Of a stretch of 64,000 nt of DNA, positions 6,429 through 15,263 are shown piece by piece. The translations under genes were made by a program, and so were the position numbers. Location of the stretch: assembly GCA_016717165.1 (NCBI GenBank), contig JADKGA010000003.1, positions 496,001 through 560,000 on the forward strand, written 5' to 3'. Origin of the DNA: Candidatus Lutibacillus vidarii. GTDB taxonomy: Bacteria; Actinomycetota; Actinomycetes; Actinomycetales; Dermatophilaceae. The notes beneath the pieces were generated by a model, which did no database searches, was not told the origin of the DNA, and saw only the letters and a program-made list of their open reading frames with translations. Numbering within the stretch: position 1 is the stretch's first letter; every line of letters begins with the position of its first letter.

Positions 6429-9413
6429 TCAGCGAGTGATCTCCAGTTGAGCGTCCCAGAGCAGGTCCGAGGTGGAGCCCGCGGTGTACTGGTGGACCTC
6501 GACGGCGATGACGTTCTCGCCCACCGTGAGCAGGCTGGCCGGGATGACCAACTCCTGGATCGAGTTGGCCTTGGTCGAACCGAGGCCGGTGGAGGCCTTG
6601 GTGGTGTCCAGAATCATGCCGGTCGGCATGTTGCTGCGTCCGACCTCGACCCCGTTGACGTAGATGACCGCGCCGTCGTCGCGCTTGAACCGGAGTTTGG
6701 CGTTCGCGATGGCCGGCCCGGCGGGGATGGTCACCGTGTGCCGGAAGTAGTAGGTCCACCGGTTCTTCGACCACGGAACGGTCGTGGTCTGCCCGAGGTT
6801 GAAGCCGAGCGATCCCGGGCCTGATGGCCAGGCAGTGTCGTCGTAGCCGAGGCTGCGCCAGGCACCCGCCGGGAGACCGGTCGCCGCGTAGCTCCAGGTC
6901 GAGCCGAAGTCGAACACCGTCGAGGTGACCGGCGGGAGCACCGACCCGTTCGGCCCGCCCGGAGTGGCGAGGGGGCCGTCGCTGACCTGCCAGTTCGCCA
7001 TGTCCGCGTTGTCCAGGGCCGGGTCGATGAGCTCCAGGCTCGCCCCCGTGCCATCCGAACCGGGCTGAGGCACAAAGGTCACCATGTCGACGACCCGCGC
7101 ACCATCAAGGATCGTGATGTCCTCACCGGCATTGTCGAGGGCTCCGGAGTACTGTCCCGCCATCAGATAGGGCGTGCCCCCGAAGGTGCTCTTCAGGGCG
7201 GCATCGCTGGAGGTCCAGACGGCATACGACCGCGGTCCCACGACTGTGCCGGGGGCCAGGGTGTAGCCCGAGCCGAGGGCCGCGATGGTCCACCCGCTGG
7301 CGTCGACAGCCGTCGAGGCCGGGTTGTAGACCTCGAGGAACTCGGGCTGAGTCGCTGCGGGGTCGTACTGGATCTCGGTGATGACCAGTGAGGCGTTCGG
7401 GTCTTGTGAGGTCGGGATCGGGTCCGGGGTGTGCGCCGCGAACTGGTTACGCCGCTCCTGGATGCCCTTGACCGTCGTGGTGCGCGAACTGGAGAGACGT
7501 CGGCTGGACCAGGTGTCAAAGTCGAGCTGGATATCGCCGGCATACGCCTGGGTCAGCTCGTCAAAGCGCGCGAGCAGTTGCGGTCCGTGGACCAGCTTGT
7601 CGTAGAGGGTCCGAGCACGTCGGTAATGCATCTGGGCGAACCCGGGGAGTTTGGCGAGGTTGCGCCACACCTGGCCGGAGTCGGTCGAGGGGAAGATGAA
7701 GTCGCCCTTGGGGTCCGAGGCATTGTTCAGGATGCCATCGAGGTCCCAGGAGTAGATCTGCCAGCGCCCAGTCACCGGGCTGCGTCCGAAGTAGTAGTTC
7801 TTCGTTCCCGAGTCCCAGTGTCGCATAGCGACTGTGAGCGCCGTGTAGTTGGCGATCTGCGGCAGGTCGAGGTTGTCCTGCAACCATGCCCACTTGGCCG
7901 GGCCGTCGGGCAGAGCCAGCTTCTGGGTGAGCTCCCAGATGTCGGCGTAGTTGCCGTCGTTCGGGTTCTTCTTGACCACGTCACCGGAGGCGACGAACGC
8001 CGCAAGGGTGTCGTAGGTGCGCAAACCCCCGGCCTCGATCTTGTAGAAGGGCGCATCCTTGAGTCCGTGGTTGGCGCGCCACACCGAGTCAAGATTCTCG
8101 AGCACCCCGAAGACACCGAAGAAGCTGCCGTTGCGGTGGATCCGCATGGTCTGGTACTTCGCCGTGGCTTCGCCAGAGTCACCAATCATCTCCCAGCCGA
8201 GCCGAGGCCGGGGGATGTTCTCGTTCTGGAGGTCGAAGCCCTTGAGCGGGTAGGAGTATGGCGCGCCGAAGTCGAAGGTGTAGCCGGCGGGGAGCTCGAC
8301 GTCCCACTTCGCCTTCGCGTCCTGGCAGCTGGAGTGGCCTTTGATGTGCATGAGTCCGCCGTCGAGGACCTTGCCGTTCCACGCGAAGGTCGCGTTCGCG
8401 TCAACGTCGTCGCAGCGGTGGTTGGCGATCATGTCCTGATAGACCGAGTCCTCCATGAACCACTGCAGGACCGGGTACTGCGCCGAGGCGAGCTCAGAGT
8501 CGGCGTGGACGTAGCCGTCGTAGGGGCGCGAGTCACCAACCGCGGGATGACTGGCCGACTGGAGCCCGCGGGTCGCGGACACCTTGAACCGGACCAGCTC
8601 ACCCTCACCGGCGCCGGGCACCGTCGTGGCATACACGCCGTCGTCCGCGCCACCGGGCGAGGCAGCATCGTCGAGCATCGGCACCGTGACCTCGGCGCCG
8701 AACATGATCTTGTAGGTGAGGTCGATGGCTGAGCCGACCGGTGCTGTGGCGGTGAGCACCTGGTCCTGGCCCGCCGCCGGGTATGCCGTGGGCGCACCGA
8801 TGGTCAGCGGCAACGGCGGGATGGAGTTCTCCGCTCGCGGCGAGCCAAACGGGGCCAGCGAGGCATGCCAGTTGGCCGCGAGGGAGTTGTCAGAGCCGTC
8901 GGAGTTGTACTCCAACGACGGCCCGGCACCGTCCGGGCTGACCGGCCACGGGGCGGCGTCGTCGTACAGGACGGCGTCGATGACCGCGGCCGTCGCGTCG
9001 ACGAGGGTGACCTGCTCCCCACCATTGCTCAGGCTCGTGCCGGTGAACGAGAAGTCGGCGGCGAAACCGTACTTGGACTGGAAGAGCGCGGGGTCGCTGG
9101 TCCCGAGGAGGAAACCGCCCGCCGGGATCGTCGTCCCCGCAGGCAGCGCCAGATCCGGGGTAGCGATAGTGATACCCGCGGTGAACTTCCAGCCACTGAC
9201 GTCGACCTCAGTGGCGCCGTAGTTCTTCAGCTCGATGAACTCCACCGCCGCGAACGCCGGATCCGTACTCGGGGCGTTGTAGAAGATCTCGTTCATCGCC
9301 ACATCCGGCGGATCAGCATGAGCAACACCTGCGGTCGCGACCATGGGCACCAGCAAAGCCACGGTGGCCACACCCACCATCCGCGCGCGGCCGAACGACA
9401 AGATCCCCATCAT
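6429..9413 (-). CDS. Secreted CotH-kinase/lamin-tail domain protein
   Basis: A 994-residue exported protein. A signal peptide covers about residues 1-34 (MMGILSFGRARMVGVA... AGVAHA). A lamin-tail domain follows (about 36-165, with VAMNEIFYNAP and VEFIELKNYG), then a CotH-type protein kinase region (about 310-620, with MHIKGHSSCQDAKAKWDVEL and RWQIYSWDLDGIL). A second lamin-tail domain is at about 676-820 (SLVITEIQYDP, PEFLEVYNP) and a beta-rich C-terminal domain at about 831-994 (LRFKRDDGAVIYVNGVEV). CotH proteins phosphorylate spore-coat or surface proteins; here the substrate is unknown and the target would be outside the cell. No sortase motif or lipobox is seen. The ATG at 9413 follows AGGGGAAAGGGAC. 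The actinobacterium shows no sporulation genes here, so a surface or matrix role is more likely. Confidence 0.85.
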   Translation of the reverse strand: MMGILSFGRARMVGVATVALLVPMVATAGVAHADPPDVAMNEIFYNAPSTDPAFAAVEFIELKNYGATEVDVSGWKFTAGITIATPDLALPAGTTIPAGGFLLGTSDPALFQSKYGFAADFSFTGTSLSNGGEQVTLVDATAAVIDAVLYDDAAPWPVSPDGAGPSLEYNSDGSDNSLAANWHASLAPFGSPRAENSIPPLPLTIGAPTAYPAAGQDQVLTATAPVGSAIDLTYKIMFGAEVTVPMLDDAASPGGADDGVYATTVPGAGEGELVRFKVSATRGLQSASHPAVGDSRPYDGYVHADSELASAQYPVLQWFMEDSVYQDMIANHRCDDVDANATFAWNGKVLDGGLMHIKGHSSCQDAKAKWDVELPAGYTFDFGAPYSYPLKGFDLQNENIPRPRLGWEMIGDSGEATAKYQTMRIHRNGSFFGVFGVLENLDSVWRANHGLKDAPFYKIEAGGLRTYDTLAAFVASGDVVKKNPNDGNYADIWELTQKLALPDGPAKWAWLQDNLDLPQIANYTALTVAMRHWDSGTKNYYFGRSPVTGRWQIYSWDLDGILNNASDPKGDFIFPSTDSGQVWRNLAKLPGFAQMHYRRARTLYDKLVHGPQLLARFDELTQAYAGDIQLDFDTWSSRRLSSSRTTTVKGIQERRNQFAAHTPDPIPTSQDPNASLVITEIQYDPAATQPEFLEVYNPASTAVDASGWTIAALGSGYTLAPGTVVGPRSYAVWTSSDAALKSTFGGTPYLMAGQYSGALDNAGEDITILDGARVVDMVTFVPQPGSDGTGASLELIDPALDNADMANWQVSDGPLATPGGPNGSVLPPVTSTVFDFGSTWSYAATGLPAGAWRSLGYDDTAWPSGPGSLGFNLGQTTTVPWSKNRWTYYFRHTVTIPAGPAIANAKLRFKRDDGAVIYVNGVEVGRSNMPTGMILDTTKASTGLGSTKANSIQELVIPASLLTVGENVIAVEVHQYTAGSTSDLLWDAQLEITR

Positions 9414-9451
9414 TGTCCCTTTCCCCTGGGAGCGCCCCAAACGCTTCGGCG

Positions 9452-9485
9452 CGCACTACTCTCGCAGAAGGGCACTTGGTGTCAA
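9452..9485 (-). promoter_or_regulatory. Promoter of the CotH/lamin-tail gene
   Basis: A perfect TTGACA -35 (rc of 9480-9485) is followed after 17-19 nt by GAGTAG/AGTAGT as the -10. A leader of about 40 nt with AGGGGAAAGGG then reaches the ATG at 9413. Confidence 0.5.
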
Positions 9486-9599
9486 GGTCCTGTAGGTTTT
9501 TGGGTTCGAGAAAAGGCTGGGTGACCTCGGTTCGGCGAGGCGGCAGTGGACCTCGTGCAAGCGGTTCCAAGACAGCGCCTCGGTCGGGCGGACGATACT

Positions 9600-9860
9600 G
9601 AACTCGACCAGGACGCCTCGCGGTGAACGACCGGGTCGGGCACGTCGTCGATCCAGACCTGGGTGCGGACGTGGGCGAGTTCCCGGGTGTCCTTGAGGAC
9701 CCTGACAACCGCTTGACCGACCGGAATGGTCCACCGTGGTCGGTCACCAACGTGATCGGCACGACCTCACGCGTCTCGGGGTCTGTGAGGTACCTCAGCC
9801 GCTCCACCCCTCGGCCGGCGCGAACTCGGCGCGGCGATCACGTCGTGGCGGTTGGCCCGC
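9600..9860 (-). pseudogene. Transposase remnant (IS481/IS3-type integrase core)
   Basis: The minus strand reads ERLRYLTDPETREVVPITLV followed directly by TDHGGPFRS, matching the second catalytic block of DDE integrases (usually TDNGGPFRS or TDNGPQF). Downstream a different frame gives ELAHVRTQV, resembling the ELSHVRT segment that follows in intact relatives. The coding region is therefore frameshifted and truncated at both ends, and no terminal inverted repeats are visible. It is a dead element; the intact family (IS481 or a close IS3 branch) is inferred from these short blocks only. Confidence 0.45.
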
Positions 9861-9964
9861 GCCTGCATCACGGGCAAGAACGGCCGCACGCACCCTCCGT
9901 CTGGAACCAAGCCGCCGACTGATCTCACGAAGGCCAACCGTCAGGAGTGCTTACACGCGGGGCA

Positions 9965-10711
9965 CTAGAGCGGCTCGACGCTCAGTTCGTCGACGAGCGG
10001 CTCCGGCACCGGGATGGGCCGAGGAGCAGGCACGTCGGTCTCGCTGTGCGCCCCGCAGCCGTACCCGAGTGCGACGACTCGCCCGTCGGCCGGGGACCAC
10101 TCGTTCGCGCAGACCCCGAAGGCGGCCCGCAGCGCGCCGGCCATGGGGAGGAAGTAGCCGCAGGTGGAGCAGCGCGCGGACGCCCGGACCGCCATATCGC
10201 TCTCCGGGCCGTTCGGGCCGTCATACCACCGCTGCGCGGCGGCCGCGCGACCCTCCTGGGACAGGACCCGACGCCGACCGAGACCAAGCTCGACGAAGCC
10301 GAGCTCGTCAACGTCCTCCTCACCGGTGGCCTCGAAACCCTGGACAAGCAGCGGGTCGTCGTCCTGGAAAGGAAGCACGTCCGAGGGGCGCAGGTCACCC
10401 GGGGCCAGCCGGTCGGCATAGGGGACCCAGCGGGGCGAGAGCAGCGCGCCCTCGCCGGGGACCAGGGCCGACTCGCACACCGTCGCAACCTTCTGCCGGG
10501 ACGCGCGGGTGACCGAGACCGTCCACTCCCAGCCGACATAGGCCGAGGAGGTGCACGCGAACCGGTGGACGGCGAGGCGCTCGCCGAGCATCGTCGCGTC
10601 GAGGTGGTCGCCGACCGTGTCGGGCTCGGCCACCTCCAGCAGCGCGGTCCGGGCCGTCTCGGCGGCACCGAGCACCACCGGATCGGCCTTGGCCGTCGCT
10701 GCGAGGGCCAT
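9965..10711 (-). CDS. DUF3027 family protein
   Basis: A 248-residue actinobacterial conserved protein of unknown function. It begins MALAATAKADPVVLGAAETA and contains GYVGWEW-type and LSPRWVPYADRLAPGDL blocks. A Cys pair lies in RCSTCGYFLPMAG, and a third Cys follows in FGVCANEWSPADG, followed by VVALGYGCGAHSET. These cysteines suggest a zinc-binding or redox-sensitive fold. The ATG at 10711 is one base after the stop of the cold-shock gene (TGAGATG), so the two are almost certainly one transcript with coupled translation. A longer upstream frame exists but would overlap the cold-shock coding region. The csp-DUF3027 pairing is widespread in actinobacteria and hints at an RNA-related role, which is inference. 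Confidence 0.85.
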   Translation of the reverse strand: MALAATAKADPVVLGAAETARTALLEVAEPDTVGDHLDATMLGERLAVHRFACTSSAYVGWEWTVSVTRASRQKVATVCESALVPGEGALLSPRWVPYADRLAPGDLRPSDVLPFQDDDPLLVQGFEATGEEDVDELGFVELGLGRRRVLSQEGRAAAAQRWYDGPNGPESDMAVRASARCSTCGYFLPMAGALRAAFGVCANEWSPADGRVVALGYGCGAHSETDVPAPRPIPVPEPLVDELSVEPL

Positions 10712-10712
10712 C

Positions 10713-11108
10713 TCAGGCCTCCAGGTCGCCGGCGACGGCGGTGAGGACCTGAGCCACCTTGTGAGCGGTCGACTTGTCCGGATACTTGCCCCGACGCAAG
10801 GAGGTCGAGACATTGTCGAGCAGCTTGATGAGGTCCTCGATGATGACGACCATGTCCTCGGTGGGCTTGCGGTGCCGCTCGCGCTGCGCGGCCGCGACCG
10901 AGGGCACCGGGTCGAGCACCCGAACGCTCAGCGCCTGAGCGCCGCGGCGGCCCTCGACGATCCCGAACTCGACCTTGGTTCCTGCCTTGAGCGCGGGAGT
11001 CCCGGCAGGCAGCGCGTTGGCGTGGACGAAGACGTCGCCGCCGTCGTCGTCGGCGATGAAGCCGAAGCCCTTCTCCGCGTCATACCACTTGACCTTGCCT
11101 GTGGGCAC
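10713..11108 (-). CDS. Cold-shock domain protein with C-terminal extension
   Basis: RNA-binding protein of 131 residues. The N-terminal cold-shock domain (about residues 1-65) has both RNP motifs, KGFGFIAD and DVFVHANAL. The extension of about 65 residues is predicted helical (MVVIIEDLIKLLDNVSTSLR) and ends AVAGDLEA. Classical Csp proteins are about 67 residues, so this is the longer actinobacterial form. It likely binds single-stranded RNA or DNA and may act as an RNA chaperone. The GTG at 11108 is preceded by GAAGGTGAACG. It is first in a two-gene unit with DUF3027. Confidence 0.88.
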   Translation of the reverse strand: MPTGKVKWYDAEKGFGFIADDDGGDVFVHANALPAGTPALKAGTKVEFGIVEGRRGAQALSVRVLDPVPSVAAAQRERHRKPTEDMVVIIEDLIKLLDNVSTSLRRGKYPDKSTAHKVAQVLTAVAGDLEA

Positions 11109-11182
11109 CGTTCACCTTCTCGTCGTCGCCTCCGGCGCTGCGCGCCAGCGGCATTGGCCGCGGTGCCGTCGGCACCAGGTGC

Positions 11183-12121
11183 CTAGCCTATCGGTGGCGC
11201 GAGGGCGCGGACGACCCGTGCGGCCGAGGGCCGTCCGAGAGCAGCCGCCATCCACGCGCTGGTCTCGACCAGCGACTCGAGATCGACACCGGTGCGGACC
11301 CCTGCTCCGTGCAGCCCCCAGACGAGGTCCTCGGTGGCGAGATTGCCGGTCGCGGACTTGGCGTACGGGCAACCGCCGAGGCCACCGGCGGAGGAGTCGA
11401 CGACACGGACCCCGTCGGCGAGCGCCGCGAGGGTGTTCGCCAGGGCCTGGCCGTAGGTGTCGTGGAAGTGCACCGCGAGGGTGGACACGCCGATGCCTGC
11501 GCGGTCGAGCGCCTCCAGCAGCCGGTGGACGTGACCGGTCGTCGCCACGCCGATGGTGTCGCCGAGGCTGAGCTCCTCGACGCCGAGGTCGACCAGCCGC
11601 CGGGCGACGTCGACGACCTGGGCGACTGGGACGTCACCCTCCCATGGGTCCCCGAAGCACATCGAGACATAGCCGCGGACCCACAGCCCGGCCGCCCGGG
11701 ACCGCTCGACCACGGGCCGGAACATCTCGACCGAGTCGGCGACCGAGCGGTTGAGGTTCTTCTGCGCGAAGGTCTCGGTCGCGCTGCCGAAGATAGCGAC
11801 CGCCTGCACCCCGGCGGCCAGCGCCCGGTCCAGACCGCGTTCGTTCGGCACCAGCACGGGACGGTTGCGGCCGAGCCCGTCAGGGCCGAGCAGCTCGAGC
11901 ACCTCGGCAGCGTCGGACAGCTGCGGGACCCACGACGGCGGGACGAAGGAGGTCGTCTCGATGACCGGCAGCCCAGCGGCGGCGAGCCGCCGGATGAACT
12001 CGGCCTTGACCGCGGCGGGGACCACGGTCGGCTCGTTCTGCAGCCCGTCCCGCGAGCCCACCTCGTAGATCCGCACTTCGTCGGGCAGCCCGACTGCCGG
12101 TTCGACCTGTGGTCCGCGCAT
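11183..12121 (-). CDS. Hydroxymethylglutaryl-CoA lyase
   Basis: DRE-TIM aldolase-type enzyme that cleaves HMG-CoA to acetoacetate and acetyl-CoA in leucine or ketone-body breakdown. The 312 residues include the N-terminal YEVGSRDGLQNE (metal-binding Asp and Arg), CFGDPWEGDV, VHFHDTYGQALANTLAAL (metal-binding His pair) and the signature GLGGCPYAKSATGN with the active-site Cys. The ATG at 12121 is preferred over a frame start at 12160 because GAGGAGG lies 5-7 nt upstream. It stands between csp and a membrane protein without a visible leucine-catabolic cluster. Related lyases such as hydroxymethylglutarate-type or isopropylmalate enzymes lack the GCPYA loop, so the call is firm. Confidence 0.9.
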   Translation of the reverse strand: MRGPQVEPAVGLPDEVRIYEVGSRDGLQNEPTVVPAAVKAEFIRRLAAAGLPVIETTSFVPPSWVPQLSDAAEVLELLGPDGLGRNRPVLVPNERGLDRALAAGVQAVAIFGSATETFAQKNLNRSVADSVEMFRPVVERSRAAGLWVRGYVSMCFGDPWEGDVPVAQVVDVARRLVDLGVEELSLGDTIGVATTGHVHRLLEALDRAGIGVSTLAVHFHDTYGQALANTLAALADGVRVVDSSAGGLGGCPYAKSATGNLATEDLVWGLHGAGVRTGVDLESLVETSAWMAAALGRPSAARVVRALAPPIG

Positions 12122-12160
12122 CGATGCCTCCTCGCCCTCGTCTGGCGTCCATCCTGTCAT

Positions 12161-12952
12161 TCAGGAGCGCGGCTGCGGGGGGCGGAAGAGCGACTCGTCG
12201 GTCACCTCCGCGCCCGGCAGACGGTATGCCGCAGCAGGACCGGGCGGGGCCGGAGGAGTCGGTGGGATGGGGCGCGGAGCGAGCTCCTGCACGGGCTCAG
12301 CGCCAGGCTCGTCCAGCCGGGTCGTTTCTGGCGTGGCGGCGGGGACGGAGTCGACACGCGGTCGGGACGCGCCCGCCGAGGCAGCCCCCTCGGGTACGGA
12401 GGCGACGGGCTCCTCAAGGGGCACCACCGGGACCGGGGTGCGCCAGACCCGCCAGAACAGCCAGCCGAGCAGCGGACAGGCCAGGGCCTGACCGAATCCG
12501 GCCAGGGTCATCCAGTCCATGGACGGGCGCGTGGAGTCCATCGTCGCGAACAGCGTGTCGAGCTCGCTACGGAAGAGGACGACGATGACGAATGGCGCGG
12601 CCGCGAGCACGGTGAAGGCCGCTGAGAGGGCGACCCCCACGAGGGGAAGGGTCAAGTGTTCCCCCGGCCGGGACAGTCGACGGGCGACCTCGAGTCCGAG
12701 CGCCACCGCGAGCGCCACGACGGCGGAGGAGCTGGCCGAGACGACCGGTGAGGCGCCGAGGAGCATCGGCGTGACATAGACAAACCAGCCCGGCCCCTCC
12801 TGCCCGATGCCGACATACGGCGAGACACTCGCCCACCAGGCCCCGATCTGGGCGGCGACGGACACCAGGGCGACGGCATAGGCCGCCGCCACCGCCCCAG
12901 GAGTGGCGAGCAGGCGCAACCAGGCCAGGGCGTCCGGACGTTCCCGTGTCAT
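12161..12952 (-). CDS. Four-helix membrane protein, unknown function
   Basis: A 263-residue protein not recognised. The N-terminal two thirds has about four hydrophobic segments (residues about 17-38, 56-84, 100-126, 150-168). The last 90 residues are hydrophilic and rich in Pro, Ala and Glu (VPLEEPVASVPEGAASAG, PPTPPAPPGPAAAYRLPG), so a cytoplasmic disordered tail is likely. The start ATG has TAGGCT 7 nt before it and no ribosome site, which marks a leaderless transcript. It is transcribed away from the response regulator at 13063, with about 110 bases between them. It may be a sensor or scaffold, but nothing in the sequence proves this. Confidence 0.7.
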   Translation of the reverse strand: MTRERPDALAWLRLLATPGAVAAAYAVALVSVAAQIGAWWASVSPYVGIGQEGPGWFVYVTPMLLGASPVVSASSSAVVALAVALGLEVARRLSRPGEHLTLPLVGVALSAAFTVLAAAPFVIVVLFRSELDTLFATMDSTRPSMDWMTLAGFGQALACPLLGWLFWRVWRTPVPVVPLEEPVASVPEGAASAGASRPRVDSVPAATPETTRLDEPGAEPVQELAPRPIPPTPPAPPGPAAAYRLPGAEVTDESLFRPPQPRS

Positions 12953-12959
12953 GCCCGCC

Positions 12960-12965
12960 AGCCTA
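12960..12965 (-). promoter_or_regulatory. -10 box of the four-helix membrane protein (leaderless)
   Basis: TAGGCT on the minus strand, 7 nt before the ATG at 12952. Confidence 0.55.
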
Positions 12966-13049
12966 GAACCGCCGGGCCGGCCCAGATCCGCTGGGCCGGA
13001 GGGTGCTCAGAACCAGCACGGCATACAGACAACTCTCAGCGAACTCCCA

Positions 13050-13055
13050 CACACT
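13050..13055 (+). promoter_or_regulatory. -10 box of the response regulator operon (leaderless)
   Basis: CACACT followed by 7 nt and the GTG at 13063. Spacing fits the leaderless pattern seen across the window, although the first base departs from TANNNT. Confidence 0.4.
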
Positions 13056-13062
13056 GGCGCCC

Positions 13063-13764
13063 GTGACGCAGACCAAGCCAGAGGCCCGCCTGCTCGTCGT
13101 CGAGGACGAGCCGAACATCCGTGAGCTGCTCGCGACCTCGCTCCGGTTCGCCGGTTTCGAGGTGGCGGTGGCCGCCGACGGAGCCACCGCGCTCAACCTC
13201 GCCGCCGCGGACGAGCCCGACCTTGTCGTCCTCGACGTCATGCTCCCCGACCTCGACGGCTTCACGGTGACCCGCAAGCTGCGTGAGCGCGGCCGGCACG
13301 TCCCGATCGTCTTCGTCACCGCCCGGGACAGCCTCGACGACAAGATCAAGGGGCTGACCGTCGGCGGGGACGACTATGTGACCAAGCCCTTCAGCCTCGA
13401 TGAGGTCGTCGCCCGGATCCGCGCGGTGCTGCGCCGCACCCGGGGCGAGGAGGACGACTCGAACACGCTGCGCTTCCACGACCTCGAGCTCGACGAGATC
13501 GCCCATGAGGTCCGCCGCGGCGGGGTCGCCATCGACGTCTCCCCCACCGAGTTCAAGCTGCTGCGCTATCTCATGCTCAACCCCAACCGGGTGCTGTCGA
13601 AGACCCAGATCCTCGACCACGTCTGGGACTACGACTTCCGCGGCGAGGCGGGGATCGTCGAGTCGTATATCTCCTACCTGCGCCGCAAGATCGACTCCGT
13701 CGCGCCGCCCCTCATCCACACCAAGCGTGGCGTCGGATACGTCCTGCGACTGCCGCCCTCGTGA
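13063..13764 (+). CDS. OmpR-family response regulator, MprA-like
   Basis: Two-component DNA-binding regulator, 233 residues. The receiver domain (about 7-120) has the acidic pair in VVEDEPNIRE, the phosphoryl-accepting Asp58 in VVLDVMLPD and the conserved Lys in VTKPFSLDE. The C-terminal winged helix (about 135-230) has SPTEFKLLRYLMLNPNRVLS and VESYISYLRRKID, typical of OmpR/PhoB effectors. The GTG at 13063 is preferred over a longer frame because of the leaderless -10 box and the usual family N-terminus. It overlaps the histidine kinase by 4 bases (GTGA). The three-gene order regulator-kinase-HtrA protease matches the mycobacterial mprA-mprB-pepD envelope-stress unit, so that role is inferred. 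Confidence 0.9.
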   Translation: MTQTKPEARLLVVEDEPNIRELLATSLRFAGFEVAVAADGATALNLAAADEPDLVVLDVMLPDLDGFTVTRKLRERGRHVPIVFVTARDSLDDKIKGLTVGGDDYVTKPFSLDEVVARIRAVLRRTRGEEDDSNTLRFHDLELDEIAHEVRRGGVAIDVSPTEFKLLRYLMLNPNRVLSKTQILDHVWDYDFRGEAGIVESYISYLRRKIDSVAPPLIHTKRGVGYVLRLPPS

Positions 13765-15263
13765 GCCCGGTCCTCGAACCGTTCGCGAAGCGGCTGAGTG
13801 CGGTCCCGCTGCGGCTGCGGCTCGTCGCGATCGTCCTGGCCCTGCTCGTCACCGCACTCTCGGTCTCCGGGGTCGCCAGTGGCCTGCTCATCCGCAAGTA
13901 CCTCACCGACCGCGTCGACCAGGAGCTGCGCGCGTATGCCGATGTCGCCGCCCTCGTCGCGGCCGCCCAGGCCCGCAGCGGCTCGGCCCTGTCCCTACTC
14001 CCGCCCGACTATGCCGTCGTCGTCGTTCCGCTCAGTGAGCCGGATCGGACCCCGATCGAGCTCGTCCGAGCGGCGTCGGAGCCAGCCAGCCCGCTGATCC
14101 CGGCGCTGACCGACACCGACCCGCGGGTGCAGGGCGGCGAGCCGTTCAGCGTCGGCTCCCGCGGCGGCGGGTCGACGACCTGGCGGGTGGTCGCCGGGCT
14201 CAACGCCAATGGCGACGCCGTCTTCGCCGTCGCCAAGCCACTCACCGGCATCGCGGGGACGATCGCGAAGTTCACCTCGGTCGCCGCCGCGGCGAGCATC
14301 GTCGTCCTCCTCGCCTGCGCGCTCCTCGGCTGGTATGCCGTCCGCCGGGCGTTCCGGCCGCTGCGCCAGATCGAGGACACCGCGGCGACGATCGCCGGTG
14401 GGGACCTGACCCGACGGGTGCCCGAGCGTGCCTCCGACGACGAGATCGCCTCGCTGGCCCGCTCGCTCAACGCGATGCTCGCCCAGATCGAGCGCTCCTT
14501 CGCGGTCCGAGAGGCCTCCGAGGTCCGGATGCGTCAGTTCGTCGCGGACGCCTCCCACGAGCTGCGCACCCCGCTAGCCACGGTTCGCGGGTATGCCGAG
14601 CTGTACCGCCAGGGAGCGGTGACCGAGCCGGACGCGGTCGCCGGGGCGATGGGACGCATCGAGTCCGAGGCGGCGCGGATGGCCGGGCTCGTCGAGGACC
14701 TGCTGCTCCTGGCCCGGCTCGACGGGGAGCGACCGCTGGAACGCCGGGAGGTGGATCTCGCAGTCCTCGCTGCGGACGCGGTGCAGGACGCCGCCGCCCG
14801 GGCGCCGCAGCGCTCGGTTCGGCTCACCGGGCTGAGCGGGCCCGTCCGCCCCACCGTCGTCATCGGTGACGAGGCCCGGCTGCGTCAGGTCTTCGCCAAT
14901 ATCGTCGCCAACGCGCTGACGCACACCCCGGACGGGACCCCGATCGAGGTCGCCGTCGGGCCGTCCGACGGCGCGACGGCCCAGCTCATGGTCTGCGACC
15001 ACGGACCCGGCCTGGACCCACGCACGGGTGCTCGGGTCTTCGAGCGCTTCTTCCGCGCCGACCCGGCTCGGTCTCGAGCAGCCGGGGGTGGCTCGGGACT
15101 GGGCCTGGCGATCGTCGCGGCCATCGTCACCGCGCACGGTGGCCGCGCGGGCGTCTCCCCGACACCTGGGGGCGGAGCCACCTTCCACGTCGAGCTGCCC
15201 ATAGCCGGCTCACAGACATCGTCCAGTGATCATGGAGCACATGGTGTTGTGATGAGGCCATGA
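13761..15263 (+). CDS. Sensor histidine kinase, MprB-like
   Basis: Membrane sensor kinase of 500 residues and partner of the preceding regulator. A first helix (about 14-38) and second helix (about 172-197) flank an outside sensor segment of about 130 residues. A HAMP linker follows (about 197-250), then the dimerisation/phosphoacceptor domain with His266 in DASHELRTPLATVRG. The ATP-binding domain has the N box FANIVANALTHTPDG, DHGPGLDP and GGSGLGLAIV. It overlaps the regulator by GTGA and the protease gene by ATGA, so the three are translated together. The sensor domain has no family I recognise. It likely senses envelope stress, by analogy with MprB. Confidence 0.9.
   Translation: MSPVLEPFAKRLSAVPLRLRLVAIVLALLVTALSVSGVASGLLIRKYLTDRVDQELRAYADVAALVAAAQARSGSALSLLPPDYAVVVVPLSEPDRTPIELVRAASEPASPLIPALTDTDPRVQGGEPFSVGSRGGGSTTWRVVAGLNANGDAVFAVAKPLTGIAGTIAKFTSVAAAASIVVLLACALLGWYAVRRAFRPLRQIEDTAATIAGGDLTRRVPERASDDEIASLARSLNAMLAQIERSFAVREASEVRMRQFVADASHELRTPLATVRGYAELYRQGAVTEPDAVAGAMGRIESEAARMAGLVEDLLLLARLDGERPLERREVDLAVLAADAVQDAAARAPQRSVRLTGLSGPVRPTVVIGDEARLRQVFANIVANALTHTPDGTPIEVAVGPSDGATAQLMVCDHGPGLDPRTGARVFERFFRADPARSRAAGGGSGLGLAIVAAIVTAHGGRAGVSPTPGGGATFHVELPIAGSQTSSSDHGAHGVVMRP

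Larger units (their letters stand above)
9414..9964. other. Gap between CotH gene and DUF3027: promoter plus decayed transposase
   Basis: The first 75 bases hold the CotH promoter and leader. From about 9600 to 9860 the minus strand carries broken transposase coding sequence. The remaining bases (9860-9964) show nothing I recognise. Confidence 0.6.
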
